Source: Hyphococcus sp. (GTDB lineage Bacteria > Pseudomonadota > Alphaproteobacteria > Caulobacterales > Parvularculaceae). From it: a stretch of DNA of 53,840 nt. The position numbers were made by a program, and so were the translations under genes. The notes beneath the pieces were generated by a model. It saw only the letters and a program-made list of their open reading frames with translations. It did not search any database and was not told the origin of the DNA. Positions 53,765 to 53,840 of the stretch are shown piece after piece. The stretch is taken from assembly GCA_021776415.1 (NCBI GenBank), contig JAJFFY010000029.1:1-53840 (forward strand), read 5' to 3'. How positions within the stretch are numbered: position 1 is the stretch's first letter; each line of letters opens with the position of its first letter.

Positions 53765-53840
53765 GGCGGGCCTCGTTTTCTTCATCCGAATGACCTGCGT
53801 CTCAGGCGATGCCCAGCACTTTATGGGTCTGGACACTGAG

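Overview
This window is ordinary, gene-dense chromosome of an alphaproteobacterium. No 16S gene is present, so the lineage is inferred from the genes: an ELM1-family protein, an NDUFA9-like epimerase, a DUF1285 / CoA pyrophosphatase / CCA-transferase operon, a moxR-DUF58-DUF4159 operon, ParE, GlnB/GlnA, and a TTAACCAT box of the CtrA type. A member of Hyphomonadales, Parvularculales or a relative is my guess. Coding DNA is mostly GC-rich, with some clearly AT-richer patches.

Layout. 1-7.8 kb: tRNA-Leu, an acetyltransferase overlapping the metabolite-repair gene nnr, then glnB; glnA follows only 3.7 kb later because an oxygenase, a LysR regulator with a divergent secreted protein, and an ELM1-family gene lie between them. 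7.8-14.7 kb: a PQQ dehydrogenase, a sterol-desaturase-type hydroxylase and a membrane-anchored AraC regulator on the minus strand, divergent from an ArsR / SRPBCC / YCII-lipoprotein / DUF4287-DUF5655 / four-TM gene series. 15-20.7 kb: an outer-membrane barrel gene interrupted by one in-frame TGA, its probable TetR regulator, and an Old-Yellow-Enzyme plus penicillin-acylase operon. 20.8-26 kb: REP palindromes with remnants of a REP-associated tyrosine transposase, small secreted or membrane ORFs, parE, a membrane protein with a tandem-repeat tail, and a 1.3 kb repeat-filled gap. 26-31.4 kb: a PcfJ-like orphan, YggU/YggT, tRNA-Ala and an AT-richer group of unknown exported proteins. 31.4-40.6 kb: aldehyde dehydrogenase plus GMC oxidoreductase, a GDP-mannose/UDP-galactose sugar operon, the NDUFA9-like protein and an acyl-CoA ligase. 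40.8-53.8 kb: CCA transferase / NUDIX / DUF1285, SppA, the moxR operon, a possible CtrA-regulated hypothetical gene, and a QueD-like protein.

Working units. glnB-glnA handle nitrogen status and assimilation. The AGE-type isomerase, mannose-1-phosphate guanylyltransferase and GalE together would supply GDP-mannose and UDP-galactose for surface polysaccharide. The aldehyde dehydrogenase and GMC oxidoreductase form an alcohol-to-aldehyde-to-acid oxidation pair. The moxR operon combines an AAA+ chaperone with a DUF58 protein and two large membrane proteins having vWA-like segments.

The most unusual content is non-coding: several families of dispersed palindromic repeats. One is a double palindrome found five times in both orientations, another a 40-bp element with two identical copies, and another a REP family beside decayed transposase starts. 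There is also a perfect 38-bp AT-rich palindrome. I found no CRISPR array, no prophage, and no clearly new multi-gene system. The strongest gene-level leads are the pair of paralogous tiny ORFs around the unknown exported genes (30.2 and 31.2 kb), the interrupted porin, the acylase with no visible signal peptide, and the QueD-like protein lacking its motif cysteine.
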